Assembly: GCA_021229015.1 (NCBI GenBank)
Contig: CM037792.1
Location: 38,590,544-38,654,543 of the forward strand
Reading direction: 5' to 3'
Source: Solen grandis
Lineage: Eukaryota; Mollusca; Bivalvia; Adapedonta; Solenidae
Length of the DNA: 64,000 nt
Shown piece by piece: positions 36,470-48,700 of the stretch. The position numbers and the translations under genes are program-made. The notes beneath the pieces are model-generated. The model was not told where the DNA came from. It saw nothing but the letters and a program-made list of their open reading frames with translations, and did not search any database. Within the stretch, counting starts at the first letter, position 1, and each line of letters opens with the position of its first letter.

Positions 36470-38020
36470 CTAGACTCCTTTTGTTCTGAACAAAAGAAAG
36501 GGCTTTCTGCTAACTATGTCAAACCTGATCATACTTATTTACTTTTCTTACATACACCATCTTCAAATATTGAAGAAAATCCTTATTATAAGTATGCTTA
36601 TGACGTCACATGACGTAAAATGACGCCACGACTCAAAATATTTTAAGAAATTCTGCAGAACTGCAAACTGTGTAAATTTCAACTTTCTATCTCATCCTGA
36701 AGCTCTTTAATCCTAAAATGAAATTTTCGGTCCTATGTTCGAATCTTATTTAAGCCACAGAACTTCGGTCTTTCAGAATTTCGGTTGGCTGACAGAATAG
36801 GTACACCTTAGTTTCAAGATGTACCATCTGTGAAATTTTGAAGAAAATCCGACCATAAATGGCCGTTTTAGAGCGCGAACACCATTTTTCACTATTTTTA
36901 GCTCTGACGTTATGTGACGTCATAGGGTGTTGAAGATGCTTTTGTTCAAAAGCGCATACTTTACTGTCATAACTCTGAAATTTTCATTATTCTGAACAAC
37001 TGGCATCATGTCGAAATCATTGCTCTAAAATGAAAATTAAGAAGTATGCTTATGACGTCACATGACGTCATATGACGTCACGACTCAAAACATATGTAGA
37101 AATTCTGCACAACTGCAAACTGTGTAAGTTTCAACTTTCTATCTTATCCTGAAGCTCTTTAATCGTAAAATGAAATTTTCGGTCCTATGTTCGAATCTTA
37201 TTTCAGCCACAAAACTTGGGTCTTTCGGAATTTCGGTTAGTTGACAGGATATGCACACCTTAGTTTCATGATGTACCATCTGTGAAAATTTGAAGAAAAT
37301 CCGACCATAAATGGCCGTTTTAGAGCGTGAACACCATTTTTCACTATTTTTACCTCTGACGTCACATGACGTCATATGGTGCTGAAGATGCTTTTGTTCA
37401 AAAGCGCATACTTTACTGTCATAACTCTGAAATTTTCATTATTCTGAACAACTGGCATCATGTCGAAATCATTGCCCTAAAATGAAAATTAAGAAGTATG
37501 CTTATGACGTCACTTGACGTCATATGACGACACGACTCAAAATATATGTAGAAATTCTACAGAAATGCAATCTGTGTAATTTTCAACTTTCTATCTCATC
37601 CTGAAGCTCTTTAATCGTAAAATGAAATTTTCGGTCCTATGTTCGAATCTTATTTCAGCCACAGAACTTCGGTCTTTCGGAATTTCGGTTAGCTGACAGG
37701 ATATGCACACCTTAGTTTCAAGATGTACCATCTGTGAAAATTTGAAGAAAATCCGACCATAAATGACGGCTGTAGAGCGCGAACACCATTTTTCACTATT
37801 TTTAGCTGTGACGTCACATGACGTCATATGAAGATGAAAATTAGTGCATTCAAAAGGGCCAAAGTCACTCTGATCACTGTTAAAATTTCATGCTGCTGGC
37901 TTATTGGCAACCTGTTTTAATTTGAACCTCAAAAGGTGAAAAAATAATAATAATAATAATAATAATAAGAAAAAACATAACAAACCCAATAGGACTTTCT
38001 GCTTTAGGCAGAAAGCCCTA
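36470..38020. repeat. Element with 452-bp tandem units carrying TGACGTCA palindromes
   Basis: Units start at about 36600, 37051 and 37503 and share 'gaagtatgcttatgacgtca' and 'ctatgttcgaatcttattt'. Eleven perfect TGACGTCA sites occur (36601, 36915, 37053, 37063, 37073, 37358, 37368, 37505, 37515, 37809, 37819). The right end has a hairpin, actttctgctttaggcagaaagc (arms around 37995-38018); the left end has the related aaagggctttctgct (36497). Copies of a 78-codon open frame on the minus strand reflect the repeat. Confidence 0.85.
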
Positions 38021-38054
38021 ATAATCATTCATTGCTGGCTGTAAATAAACACTA

Positions 38055-38290
38055 ATAGTGATGGACTTTTTGTGTCTTGAACCCTAAATTACTTCATACA
38101 GACTCATTTTGACACATTGGCAAACAGAATAAACCCAGATCAGAAACTCCTTCTAGGAGCTGTCTGATCAGGGTCTCCTCTGTTTGCTCATACAACATTG
38201 TAGCTCATATTCTAACAGTCTGCACTGCAAAGAAAAATCCATTGTTTCATATACCATTTAAAATTTAGTATATTAATATTTATTAAGTCA
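38055..38290 (+). mobile_element. Related 'TTAACCCTTTAC' MITE, degraded
   Basis: It shares tgtctgatcagggtctcctc and tttgctcatacaacattgta with the copy at 59138. The ends are decayed. Confidence 0.7.
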
Positions 38291-38394
38291 TATATTTGTA
38301 CAATAGTCATTAGGAATGTGTAAATGGCATATCTATCAGGAGAGAGACATAGAATACTCAATTATTATCAGCCTGATTTTCTGCCAGGGGGGGG

Positions 38395-38635
38395 GGGCTC
38401 CGTGGCCAAAGGGTAAAGTCACTGACTTTAACACTCATTCAGCCCCTACCACATGGGTTTGAATCCCGGCAGGGTCATCCTGATTTTCATGTGAGGAAGC
38501 CTTCCAGCTGGCTTGTAGTAGGTTGGTGGTTCTACCTGGATGCCTCCATGCATTCAGGGTCTTCCTCCACCTGTAATTAGCTGGTCATCGCTATATGACT
38601 GAAATACTGTCAAAGCAATGGTAAACTAAAATAGT
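38395..38635 (+). repeat. tRNA-derived SINE
   Basis: tggccaaagggtaaag is a plausible A box and gggtttgaatcccgg a good B box. The body gtgaggaagccttccagctg through ctgaaatactgtc is shared with the copy at 49205-49440. Confidence 0.8.
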
Positions 38636-38639
38636 CTAG

Positions 38640-39496
38640 TCAAGTCTACCAGATGGAGATTTGTTCAAGAGCAATATCCTGGTTTTTCTCTTTGTATTCA
38701 GAAACAAAGTACCGGTGTGTCAGTATTTGGTTTTCTTACTTTTTCCATTGTAAATCGAAAAGGTACAAAATGGTTGTCCAAATGTAAAATGGTTGTTAAA
38801 ATAGAAATCAAGTTGTCCTGGACAACCTCTTACTTTACAAACTGATGTATTCACCACCATGGATTTAGAATACATAAAGTACATAAACTTGGAATGATCC
38901 ATTATTCAAATGGAAAATTTGTACACTAGGGGATTCAATGTTTCAGGCTTTACTTTGCAAATTTCAATGACGGAATAAACGTTGACCAATATTAGAAAGT
39001 GTCAAACTGGAGTTGTGTTTCCATACTTAACAAAATCCACGAATAAACAAACATATGACAATGGTGATCAGTGGTTTAAATAAACATAGTGTAATAATAC
39101 CTATACATTTGGTATTGATTGTGTATTATAATGGTTGACAGCATGTGGTATTGAGTCATTCAAATCACATAGTCTGCTTGCATTAAATGATTTTAAATCC
39201 CAATGATGTTTTTTTTTTTACGTCTCACATGAGTTCAATGTTTACTGTCTCATTGTGAGAATTAAGCAATGGATTAATGTCACTCTTATAAAGTAGTTTA
39301 ACAATAAAAATAATGATTCTGATATTTGAAATAAAATTAATTGAATGCTTAAAAGCTTTCCGTATGAATGTTAAGCTGTCCTGGGTATATCAATTTATAA
39401 TTATTATATACATTTCTTTGCATAAATAATCATAATAGAATAGAAATGTACATCATCATTATATACATATATTATTTAATATTTCTTCTGACACAG
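38640..39496. other. Upstream of the main gene's first visible exon
   Basis: AT-rich intron or intergenic sequence. No promoter element can be assigned, since 39497 is preceded by a splice acceptor. Confidence 0.5.
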
Positions 39497-39710
39497 GAAG
39501 AGACGTCCAGTGTGAACAAGATGGCGTCCAGATACACAGACGATGCCTCAGGCCTGTTCCATCGCCCTCGGTCCGGAGCCTCGAGACCCAGTTCTGCAGC
39601 TTCACCCAGAAACCAGACTCCCCTGCCCCAGCCACCTGCCATAAACCCCACCCTGCTTAGCACCACACCCATGCCATCTTCTGCTATTTCATACGCCGCC
39701 GCAGCAGCAG
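39497..39710 (+). CDS. Exon 1 (start codon at 39521), residues 1-64
   Basis: The acceptor is ttctgacacag and the donor cag|gtaatg. Bases 39497-39520 are probably 5' UTR but are open in frame (EETSSVNK). The coding part begins MASRYTDDASG and holds a proline/serine-rich linker, then an alanine run (YAAAAAG across the junction). It ends with one base of a split codon. No TATA or other core promoter is expected here because the exon is preceded by an intron. Confidence 0.8.
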
Positions 39711-42700
39711 GTAATGCACATACATTAAAGTAATCCATCCATCATTAAATAGTGATCAAGGTCTATCAAGTGATCGTGGGAATTTTACAACATATGCAAC
39801 CCATTATAGACTTAGAGCAAAATAGCTTATAACTCCAAGTCTGTGGATGCTTGCATCTGCACTGAAGTCTTTTTAAGCATTTGAAGGACCATGATTTTAA
39901 TTCAATGATGGATGGCTTACCTTAAATTCTGTCTTAATCCTAAAGCTCATGAATATTCATGTACAAATGTATGACTTGTGAATATTAATTAATTGTGTAG
40001 AAACTGAGCTATAATATTGTATGAGCAAACAGAGGAGACCCTGATCAGATAGCTTCTATGAAAGCTGTCTGATCTGGGTTTGCTCTGTTTGCCAATGCAT
40101 CAAAATGAGTCTATATGGAGTAAATGGTTAAATGGAATTAAATTTAATACCATTTAGGAAGTATAGCATATAGTTATTTCCCTTAGTTATGCTTCTTACA
40201 AATGGTTGTCTTGAAAAAAACAAAATTTGTTTTTGTCTTGCATATGTGATTGGCTTTACTGACACTTTTTGCATATCTTTATTGTTATCTTCAGTTAGAA
40301 ATTGCCAATTGTTTCTAATTTCAGGGGGTGGAATTGCCACGGATGAAGAGAATCTTGGACTGCCACTCAATGTTGTTGACTTCATGTCTTTAAAACCTCA
40401 TCTAGCATTTCTCCTTAACATCTATGGAATCAACTTTGTAAGTAAATCTGTAAAGGTTTAGATTTATGATTAATTATTTATTTTCAACCACATTGCTTTG
40501 TATCGATGACATGCAGCTTTAAATTCATACTTTAGAGCTGTTATGAATGCATTTAGCATTTTTAAAGCCAACACCAAACAACTGTGTTTGGGGATCTATA
40601 TCCTTTTAGGATCTTTTTTGCACTCTCCTGTCCCATCCTGTAACATCCAGGCCCAGTCTCCTAAAGCAATAACTCTATTAATACTTTTAATGAATAGTCA
40701 TATGAATACAGCGTAGATCAATTAAAATGCATTTCAACATAAAATCCTATATAACATGGTACAATATTGGACCCCATTTTCTTTATTTTATGATTTTCTT
40801 ATTAAACCATCATCGTATATCCACAGCCGATCGATAGATAATCTATAGGCCGTGGGATATTACGGTTGAATTTGGTCGTTTTAGGGTGTGTCAAATTACG
40901 CTATTTCATTGGTCACATCATCGTTTTACAACCAACCATTTTTATACAGCTGCCGAGGGTAGTCATTTTTTTATTGTTTACATGACTTTCAAGCCTCCAT
41001 GCTGAAGAGTGCTGCATTTAAAAGTCACGTTTTTATTGGTTGATAAATTAATCAATAACTACTGTATAACAACGGTTTGCTTACTTATATCCCCACAGCA
41101 TGATATCATGTAGTGGAACAGAATAAGACAGCCGGGGGTATTCAGCCATGTTATTTAACATGAATAACATTTCCACATACATGAAGTTAAAATGCAGTAC
41201 AAAACAATGTGGAATCTAGACTTGATACCCCAAATATAGCATTATAATGGAGCTTCATTGTATTGGACTGAAACAATTGTTTGTCAGAGCACATGGACTG
41301 ATGATGTGAGTAGAAAACCAGTAATTTGAACATGCACATTATTTTAAAAATATCCTTGTTAAAATCAGTATCAACTTATGTCCCTTAGACTTGTTATACC
41401 CCCCGCACAACAAAGTTGTAAGGTGGGTATACTGGATTCAGCTTGTCTGTCTGTCTGTTGTTTTTTTGTGTTTTTTTTGTCTGGACCATAACTCAAAAAG
41501 TATAAAAGCTATCAAGATGAAACCTCATAGGTAGATAGAGTTTAATAAATAGAAGGAGTGCAGAGACCAAGAACCATAACCCTTTAAATTTTCATACTTA
41601 ATTTTTGTTTGGGCGGTAACTCAAAAAGTATAAAAGGTATCAAGATGAAACTTCATATGTGGAAAGATCTTATTGAGTGGAAGTGCAGTGACCAAAAACC
41701 GTAACTCTTTTTTGTAATTTTAGTGTTATTGCCCTTTGTAAATTTTCATACTTAATTTTTGTCCTGACTGTAACTCAAAAAGTATAAAAAGATATAAAGA
41801 TGAAATTTTATATGTGGATAGATTTCATTGAGGGGAAGTGGGGTGGGGGTATTTGTGCCATGACAATGGCAATTATAGTTTATTGTTGATTAATTTTTAG
41901 AACTTGGACGGCATCAGAAACAGTGCTGACGAGATGGAAATGTTTGCGGCTATAAATAGAAAGTTTAAACAGATCTTCCAGCGCCAGGAGCATATGAAAA
42001 CTTTTAAAACTTATGACAGGATTGAGGTCTGTATTTAATTAATATTTCTGTTTTTATTTATTTTTTTTATTTTTTTGGTGTTACTTTTTTTGTCACCTGC
42101 TATAAGCAGAGGTGACAAATAGGGATCACATCTCCATTGTCTGTCTGTCGGTTTGTTGTCACACTTTGTCAAGCTTCTTACAGCAGGAAATTTCTAGTTA
42201 AGATTTGTTTTATTAAGTTCTGCTCTGATTCCTGTATCCATCTCAATGTCTTTAAATGTAAAATAATATATCAAGATTTTAAGATCGTTCATGATCTAGT
42301 TCTTGTATAAATGTGATAAGGATAGATCTATGACTTTTGAATTTGCATTATGTAATAAAGGATTATAGATATATTTTTTGCCACAAACAAGAATATAAGA
42401 ATGGTGCACATGGCAATGTTTGTGGGTTAGTTCTGTTGTGATCAGATTAAAAGGTCCTCACCCAGGTTTGTTCATATACTGTTTAACCCATTTAAAAATT
42501 CCACCGGGCTTTGTAATTTTGTTTTGTGCCAGGAAACTTATTATGTGCACCTTGCAAGGCTTCTTTTTAAGAGATTCCGTCAAGGAGCTATCGTCTGAGC
42601 TATAAATGTTGCTTTGACATAGAATGGTTAAATATTAAATAGTACCAGCAGTCTACCTTGTACATCATATGTAGCAGTGTTATGGGAGTTATCTCCCTTC

Positions 42701-45700
42701 ACATATGTACTCCAACATAAGGCTAATGTTAAGATAACAAAAGACAATAGATCTTCACCAACATTTAGGCAATTTTATGCAGTTAATATGATAGATTGAT
42801 GAATCTTGTATCAAGGATATGTTATGTTAATAGTTACTTGATATTGTATATGTTGTATATGACTTATTGAAACTGCTTCATTTATACATGTAAATGTCAT
42901 CATGAGAAAAATGTGTCCGAAGACCGGGATTTTAACCTTGGTTCATTTATGACATGGTGCTTGCTAGGTACCAGCTAAATTCTGTGATTACTTCTGTATC
43001 GGGCTTTGTGCTTCACTTTTGCATCTTTCCTTTCTTTGCAGTTTTTTCTAAAATGCTATATTTTGCAAGTTTTTGAATCTGCTCTAGTCAACTTAAAACT
43101 TACAATCAGTAATATGAAATACTGAATTTGTCTTATTTGCTGTTGGATAAAGTAGATGTTTTTTTGTTCAAAAGTGCATAATCAGCAAAAATAAACATTC
43201 AGTGACATAAAAGGCAGATAGAGAGTCACTTTTTTCCACTGTTTGTTATTTGTAGTAGGAAATTATGACGAAGAATTGATAAAATATCTATTTTCAAAAT
43301 TAAAAAAAAAACACAAAAAAACAAGACTCAACACAATTACTTACTACACATAACTGTGTCATTTCTAATGGCAGTCATCACAAAAATCCAAAGTACCCGA
43401 GGTAAGAGTTGATGCTGCTGTCAGTGCTAGACTGGTCTAAGTGATTGTTTCTCAGGGAGGGATAATCATTTTTCTTGCATATCAGACGTACATAGCTTTC
43501 CTGCAGTTTCAGGGGTGCTAGAAATTCTGATCTAGCACTCCTTGTTCCAGATGGTTTACATGTTATGACATAATGTTTTTCTGAATCTGAATGCTAAAAT
43601 CGATTAAAGGATTATGTTAAATTACAATGCTACGATAAATAAAAGAGCTAAATATTTGCTCAAATTAAGATTATCAAATATAGATTATGCACAATGAATT
43701 TTATTACCATCTTTAGAGTTTTAAGATATGCAAGAAAATATATCAGTCATGTATTTTTAGCATGGGCAGAAACATTCATGCATCCATTACCATTTGCCAG
43801 CACACAGGCGGAAACAACGCTGAATCTTTTTTCCTCCTATAAGCAGGTTCTGCTCCTGTCCAAACTGTAAATACATGAAGGATATGGATAGTCTAGCACT
43901 GGATCTGTGTGGCTTGTCCAACTACCAAAGTTTGTCAGCCAGATGTCGTGTAGACTTATGTCAGCATGTACTCACTACTGTCCGATGAAGCATAGCAAAT
44001 CATGTGACCTGAACAACTGTCCTGTGTATATCATTTAACCTTTTGCCACCCAGTTACAGATAGTTATAAATCATAGAAATTCCAGAAAAGGTATACTCTG
44101 ATTAAATTATCATATTATCAATAGCTTCAGTTTAAGGAGTTTGTCTAGTCCTGATTGTAAAATAATGGTCAAATTAAACGAGATTTACCTGCAAGGTGAA
44201 GTTTGATTGAGATTCTGCTTCATCATGGTCGGGATCCACAAGCAATGGATAAAGATGGTGTTCTACAACTGGAAAGGTCTTTTATCACTCTCAGTTGGTT
44301 TTAGAGGGTTCAACATACTTGAAGAATAGCAAACAGTATGAAACTTGATCAGCCTGCAAGTTACTCATTTCATACTTATTGCATGACTAGATTATATTAT
44401 TGGTTAGTCTCTCCGTGGCAAAAGGTTAACCTGTTCTATCTAGTTTGATATCATATGGTAAATAATGTGATCTGTACTGTTCAGTTTGATGTAAATTATG
44501 TGATCTGTACTGTTCAGTTTGTTATCACATTATGTGATCTGTACTGTTCAGTTTTTTATCAATTATGTGATCTGTACTGTCCAGTTGTATCACATTATGT
44601 GATCTGTACTGTTCAGTTTGATATTTTTTTTAAAGTATGTACTGTCCTAGTTGATATCACATTATGTGATTTATACTGTCCCATGTAATATTGCATAGCA
44701 TTCATTGTGTACTCTCTTTTTATTTCACATGTGATCTGTACTGTCCAATTTCTTTTTGCATACTATTGTTTTTTCCAATTAATATTTTTTTTCTGTTCTT
44801 CAGAATCTATAGATGCTATATGTATTGTCCAGTGTGGCTTGTATCGCATGTAAAATATACTGTTAGATTAAATATCACATGTTATGTGCCATGTCCAATG
44901 TACAGTGTATTTCATGTGTCCTGTATCTCATGTGATATTTACAGCACAATGAGCAGTGTATTTCATGTGTCCTGTATCTCATGTGATATTTACAGTTAGA
45001 TTTAATATCACATGTTATGTGAAATGTCCAGTGTAGCAGTGTATTTCATGTGTCCTGTATCTCATGTGATATTTACAGTTAGATTTAATATCACATGTTA
45101 TGTGCAATGTCCAATGTAGCAGTGTATTTCATGTGTCCCGTATCTCATGTGATATTTACAGTTAGATTTAGTATCACATGGTAGATGTAATGTCCAGTGT
45201 AGCAGTGTATAGTTCATGTTTCCCGTAGCTCATATGATATAAAATGCCCCAAAATTATGCAGTTATTTTTTTGGTCAAGAGTTGTTTAATTTTATTAAAT
45301 TGTCATCAATGGTGCATTACATCTTTGAGAATTAATGTTTTGTTGGCAGCCGCTAATTTCATTAACCCTAAAACTTGGCTTTAAGACAAGCTTAAAACCC
45401 ATTCATAGCTATTGATGGGACATTAAATCCAAGCACACTTTAATTTACTTATGCATTTATCATAAATCTAGTGCTTAAATACTGTTCACAGACCAAGGAA
45501 ACAAAGAGTGTAAGTTGTGAATCCATTTAAGGGTACAAAACTGATTCAGCTTTAGATAAGAGGGGTTAATTAAAGTCATAAGCTCTTGTTTCTGTATTGA
45601 GGAAGTAAAATAAGTATGACATGATATTGACGTTGCTATATTTTTTAAATTGATTTCTTAACCATAGAAACAAGTGCTTGTAACTTTTGATATCTCTTAC

Positions 45701-48700
45701 TCATGGCACTTTCTTAGCTGTCCCTCTCCTACTGTGATTATTGCAGGGTATAATCATGTAAATGGTGTTAGGGTACAAGTTTGGTCTCATGGTTAAATAC
45801 TAAATAATGTATGGTTTAGTGTGTATTATTACCTTCCATCTCTCTATTGGGCCATAAAGGAGCTTCAGGGTCAAGAAGTGAAGAATGGTGGCTAGATTTT
45901 CCCTATCTTTCCTCATTTGTATCTAAATTACTTGATCTAGTGATGTGATAATGGATCAGTTTATATATATTTATTTTTGATGGAAGAAAGGGATTACATT
46001 GTATAGTAGAATTCTGAAAATATAGTGGGGTTGTTTTTTTTGGTATTGTTTTATTCTTTTGTAATTGATTTTTTTTTAACTTGCTACATTAACAGTTTGC
46101 TAACTGATATCATAACTAACATGAATTTGCTGAAGTTTGTTTTCAAATTGCTGTATGATTACACTTTTAAAAATTTTTTTTTTTTTTTAATATAATTGCA
46201 TATATTTCATTTTACATACATGTATAATCTATAGGCTATGTAAAGACTGTTAGTAATGAATCCATTATAAGCATGATTAGCAGCCAATGGAACACATTTT
46301 TGTCAATGTCAATGGATTAGATAGTCAAAAAGGCTTGAAAATATATAGATAAATATCTATCTTTTCATTGTGCACTTTTTTCCCCATTAGAACTATTTGT
46401 ATTCCTTATTATGTTACTGCAGAGATCATTTTTATTTGAAGTAGGTTCTTATCTTTTAAGTAAACAACCTGCTAAAAAGTAAGGAATGGTTATCAGACAT
46501 TAAGTCAAGAAGCTACTCCCTTGATGTCTATGTATGCCAGTTAGATCAGCTATTTTTCCACTTTTTAGCTCACATGAGCACAACGTGCTCAAGGTGAGCT
46601 TTTCTGATCGCCTTTCGTCCGTCGTCCGTCGTCCGTGCGTGCGTGCGTCCGTGCGTCAGTGCGTCCGTGCGTCTGGCGTCAACAATTGCTTCAAACAACA
46701 TCTCCTCCTAAACGGCTTGGCCAATTTGAAAAATATTTTGCAGGAATGTTCCTTGGATGAAGCTCTACTAAAGTTGTATAAATGGTTCTGGTCCATCGCA
46801 TAATTAGGTCACAGGAGCTAAAAATAGATTTTAAAAATGAAAATTGAAAAAATCTTCTTCTCCGAAACCACAAGGCCTAACCTTTTGATTTTTGGTATGT
46901 AGCATCATCTTATGGGCCACTACCAAGATTGTACAAATCATAGCCCTATGGTGATAAATGACCCCGCACCAGGGGTCACTTGTTTTACATAGAGTTATAT
47001 AGAAAAATCTTAAAAAATCTTCTTCTATGAATCCATAAGGCCTAGAGCTTAGATATTTGGTATGTAGCATCATCTTATGGGCCACTACCAAGATTGTACA
47101 AATCATAGCCCTATGGTGATAAATGACCCCGCACCAGGGGTCACTTGTTTTACATAGAGTTATATAGAAAAATCTTAAAAAATCTTCTTCTATGAATCCA
47201 TAAGGCCTAGAGCTTAGATATTTGGTATGTAGCATCATCTTATGGGCCACTACCAAGATTGTACAAATCATAGCCCTATGGTGATAAATGACCCCGCACC
47301 AGGGGTCACTTGTTTTACATAGAGTTATATAGGAAAATCTTAAAAAATCTTCTTCTATGAATCCATAAGGCCTAGAGCTTAGATATTTGGTATGTAGCAT
47401 CATCTTATGGGCCACTACCAAGATTGTACAAATCATAGCCCAATGGTGATAAATGACCCCACACCAGGGGTCACTTGTTTTACATAGAGTTAAATAGGAA
47501 AATCTTAAAAAATCTTCTTCTATGAATCAATAAGGCCTAGAGCTAAGATTTTTGGTATGTAGTAGCATCTAATGGTTCATTACAAAGATTTTCAAAGTCT
47601 TGGCCCTACGGTGATAAATGACCCTGCGCCCAAGTCTTCTCTGAAACCATATGGCCCATTGCTTAGATATTTGGTGTGTAGTATTGTCAGGGGTAAAATG
47701 TTTTAGATTAAGTTATATCAGAATCCTTGTCTGTTTAAAAACCTTGACATCAGTTGAAGCAATGGTACTCAGGTGAGCGATTCAGGGCCATCATGGCCCT
47801 CTTGTTGGGTTAAAAATAACCCTATTCATGAGGACTGAGAAAAGTGACTGTTTTTTCCCAAATTTTAAATTCCCAGTTCGATAATCTTTTAGATTTTTTT
47901 CACTTCTTTTACAAAGAATAGAACATGATTGATTGGATAATCATTTTGGAATAATTATTATACAAATAATGTTAAAATACAGATATTTATTGTATGTTTT
48001 ATGTTGTTTTTGTTTTTTTTAGAATTTGAAAAGATAAACAGTATAAAACCTACTCAGCATGTAAGTTTCTCTCAGGCCCACCTGGCTTTATACTGTTTAC
48101 ATAAGTCATTTTCTTCTATAGTTTTCACTTGGCAGAGGGTTGATAGTACTTGTATATATATTATAAACTTTTCTAGGAAGTATAACTTGATTTTTTGATA
48201 CCCACAGCTTGGGCAAGAGAACTGGGGCGTTGACTCGCCGACCCATGCCTTGAAGCAGGAGTCCAACTGGTGTGAATACGTCAAGTTGAAGCCTGAGTGT
48301 AATGCCATGCAAGAGAAGTGCTGGACGCAGATGCGCCAAGTGAACAACGTGGACGAGATTCTACGCATGCAAGCCCACTTCTTACACGTCACAGATCCTG
48401 AGGTATGTCGGCATCATTTGTGTCATAAACATAAATGTATTTTTGTCTTAGCGGAAGCTGTCATGATTTTTGGAGTGGTCATAATTTTGTGAATTGTGTC
48501 CTATAAAGAGATGCCATCTTGTTGTGTCTTAACATGGACAGTTGATAAGTGATTTACTTTGTGTATGGAAGATGACAATTATTTTATGCCAGTTGGAGGT
48601 CTCTTCATTTTTGCAGTAGTTGTAGCCAGATGTTTACAACAGACGGCAATTGTATTGTGTTTTGTATGTCTATGGTTGCAACCAAATTGTTTCCTTTTTT

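Noticed and set aside
37139..37827. Two nearly identical 78-codon minus-strand frames
   Set aside because: They are the same position in consecutive 452-bp repeat units; similarity follows from duplication.
42030..42035. Alternative exon 3 donor at 42031
   Set aside because: Joining it to 48023 creates a TAA at the junction.
44455..44999. Plus-strand frames rich in CDLYC
   Set aside because: 33- and 83-bp minisatellites in intron 3.
46831..47436. 201-codon minus-strand open frame with 55-residue repeats
   Set aside because: It comes from 165-bp tandem units inside a hairpin-ended element; no splice sites or coding character.
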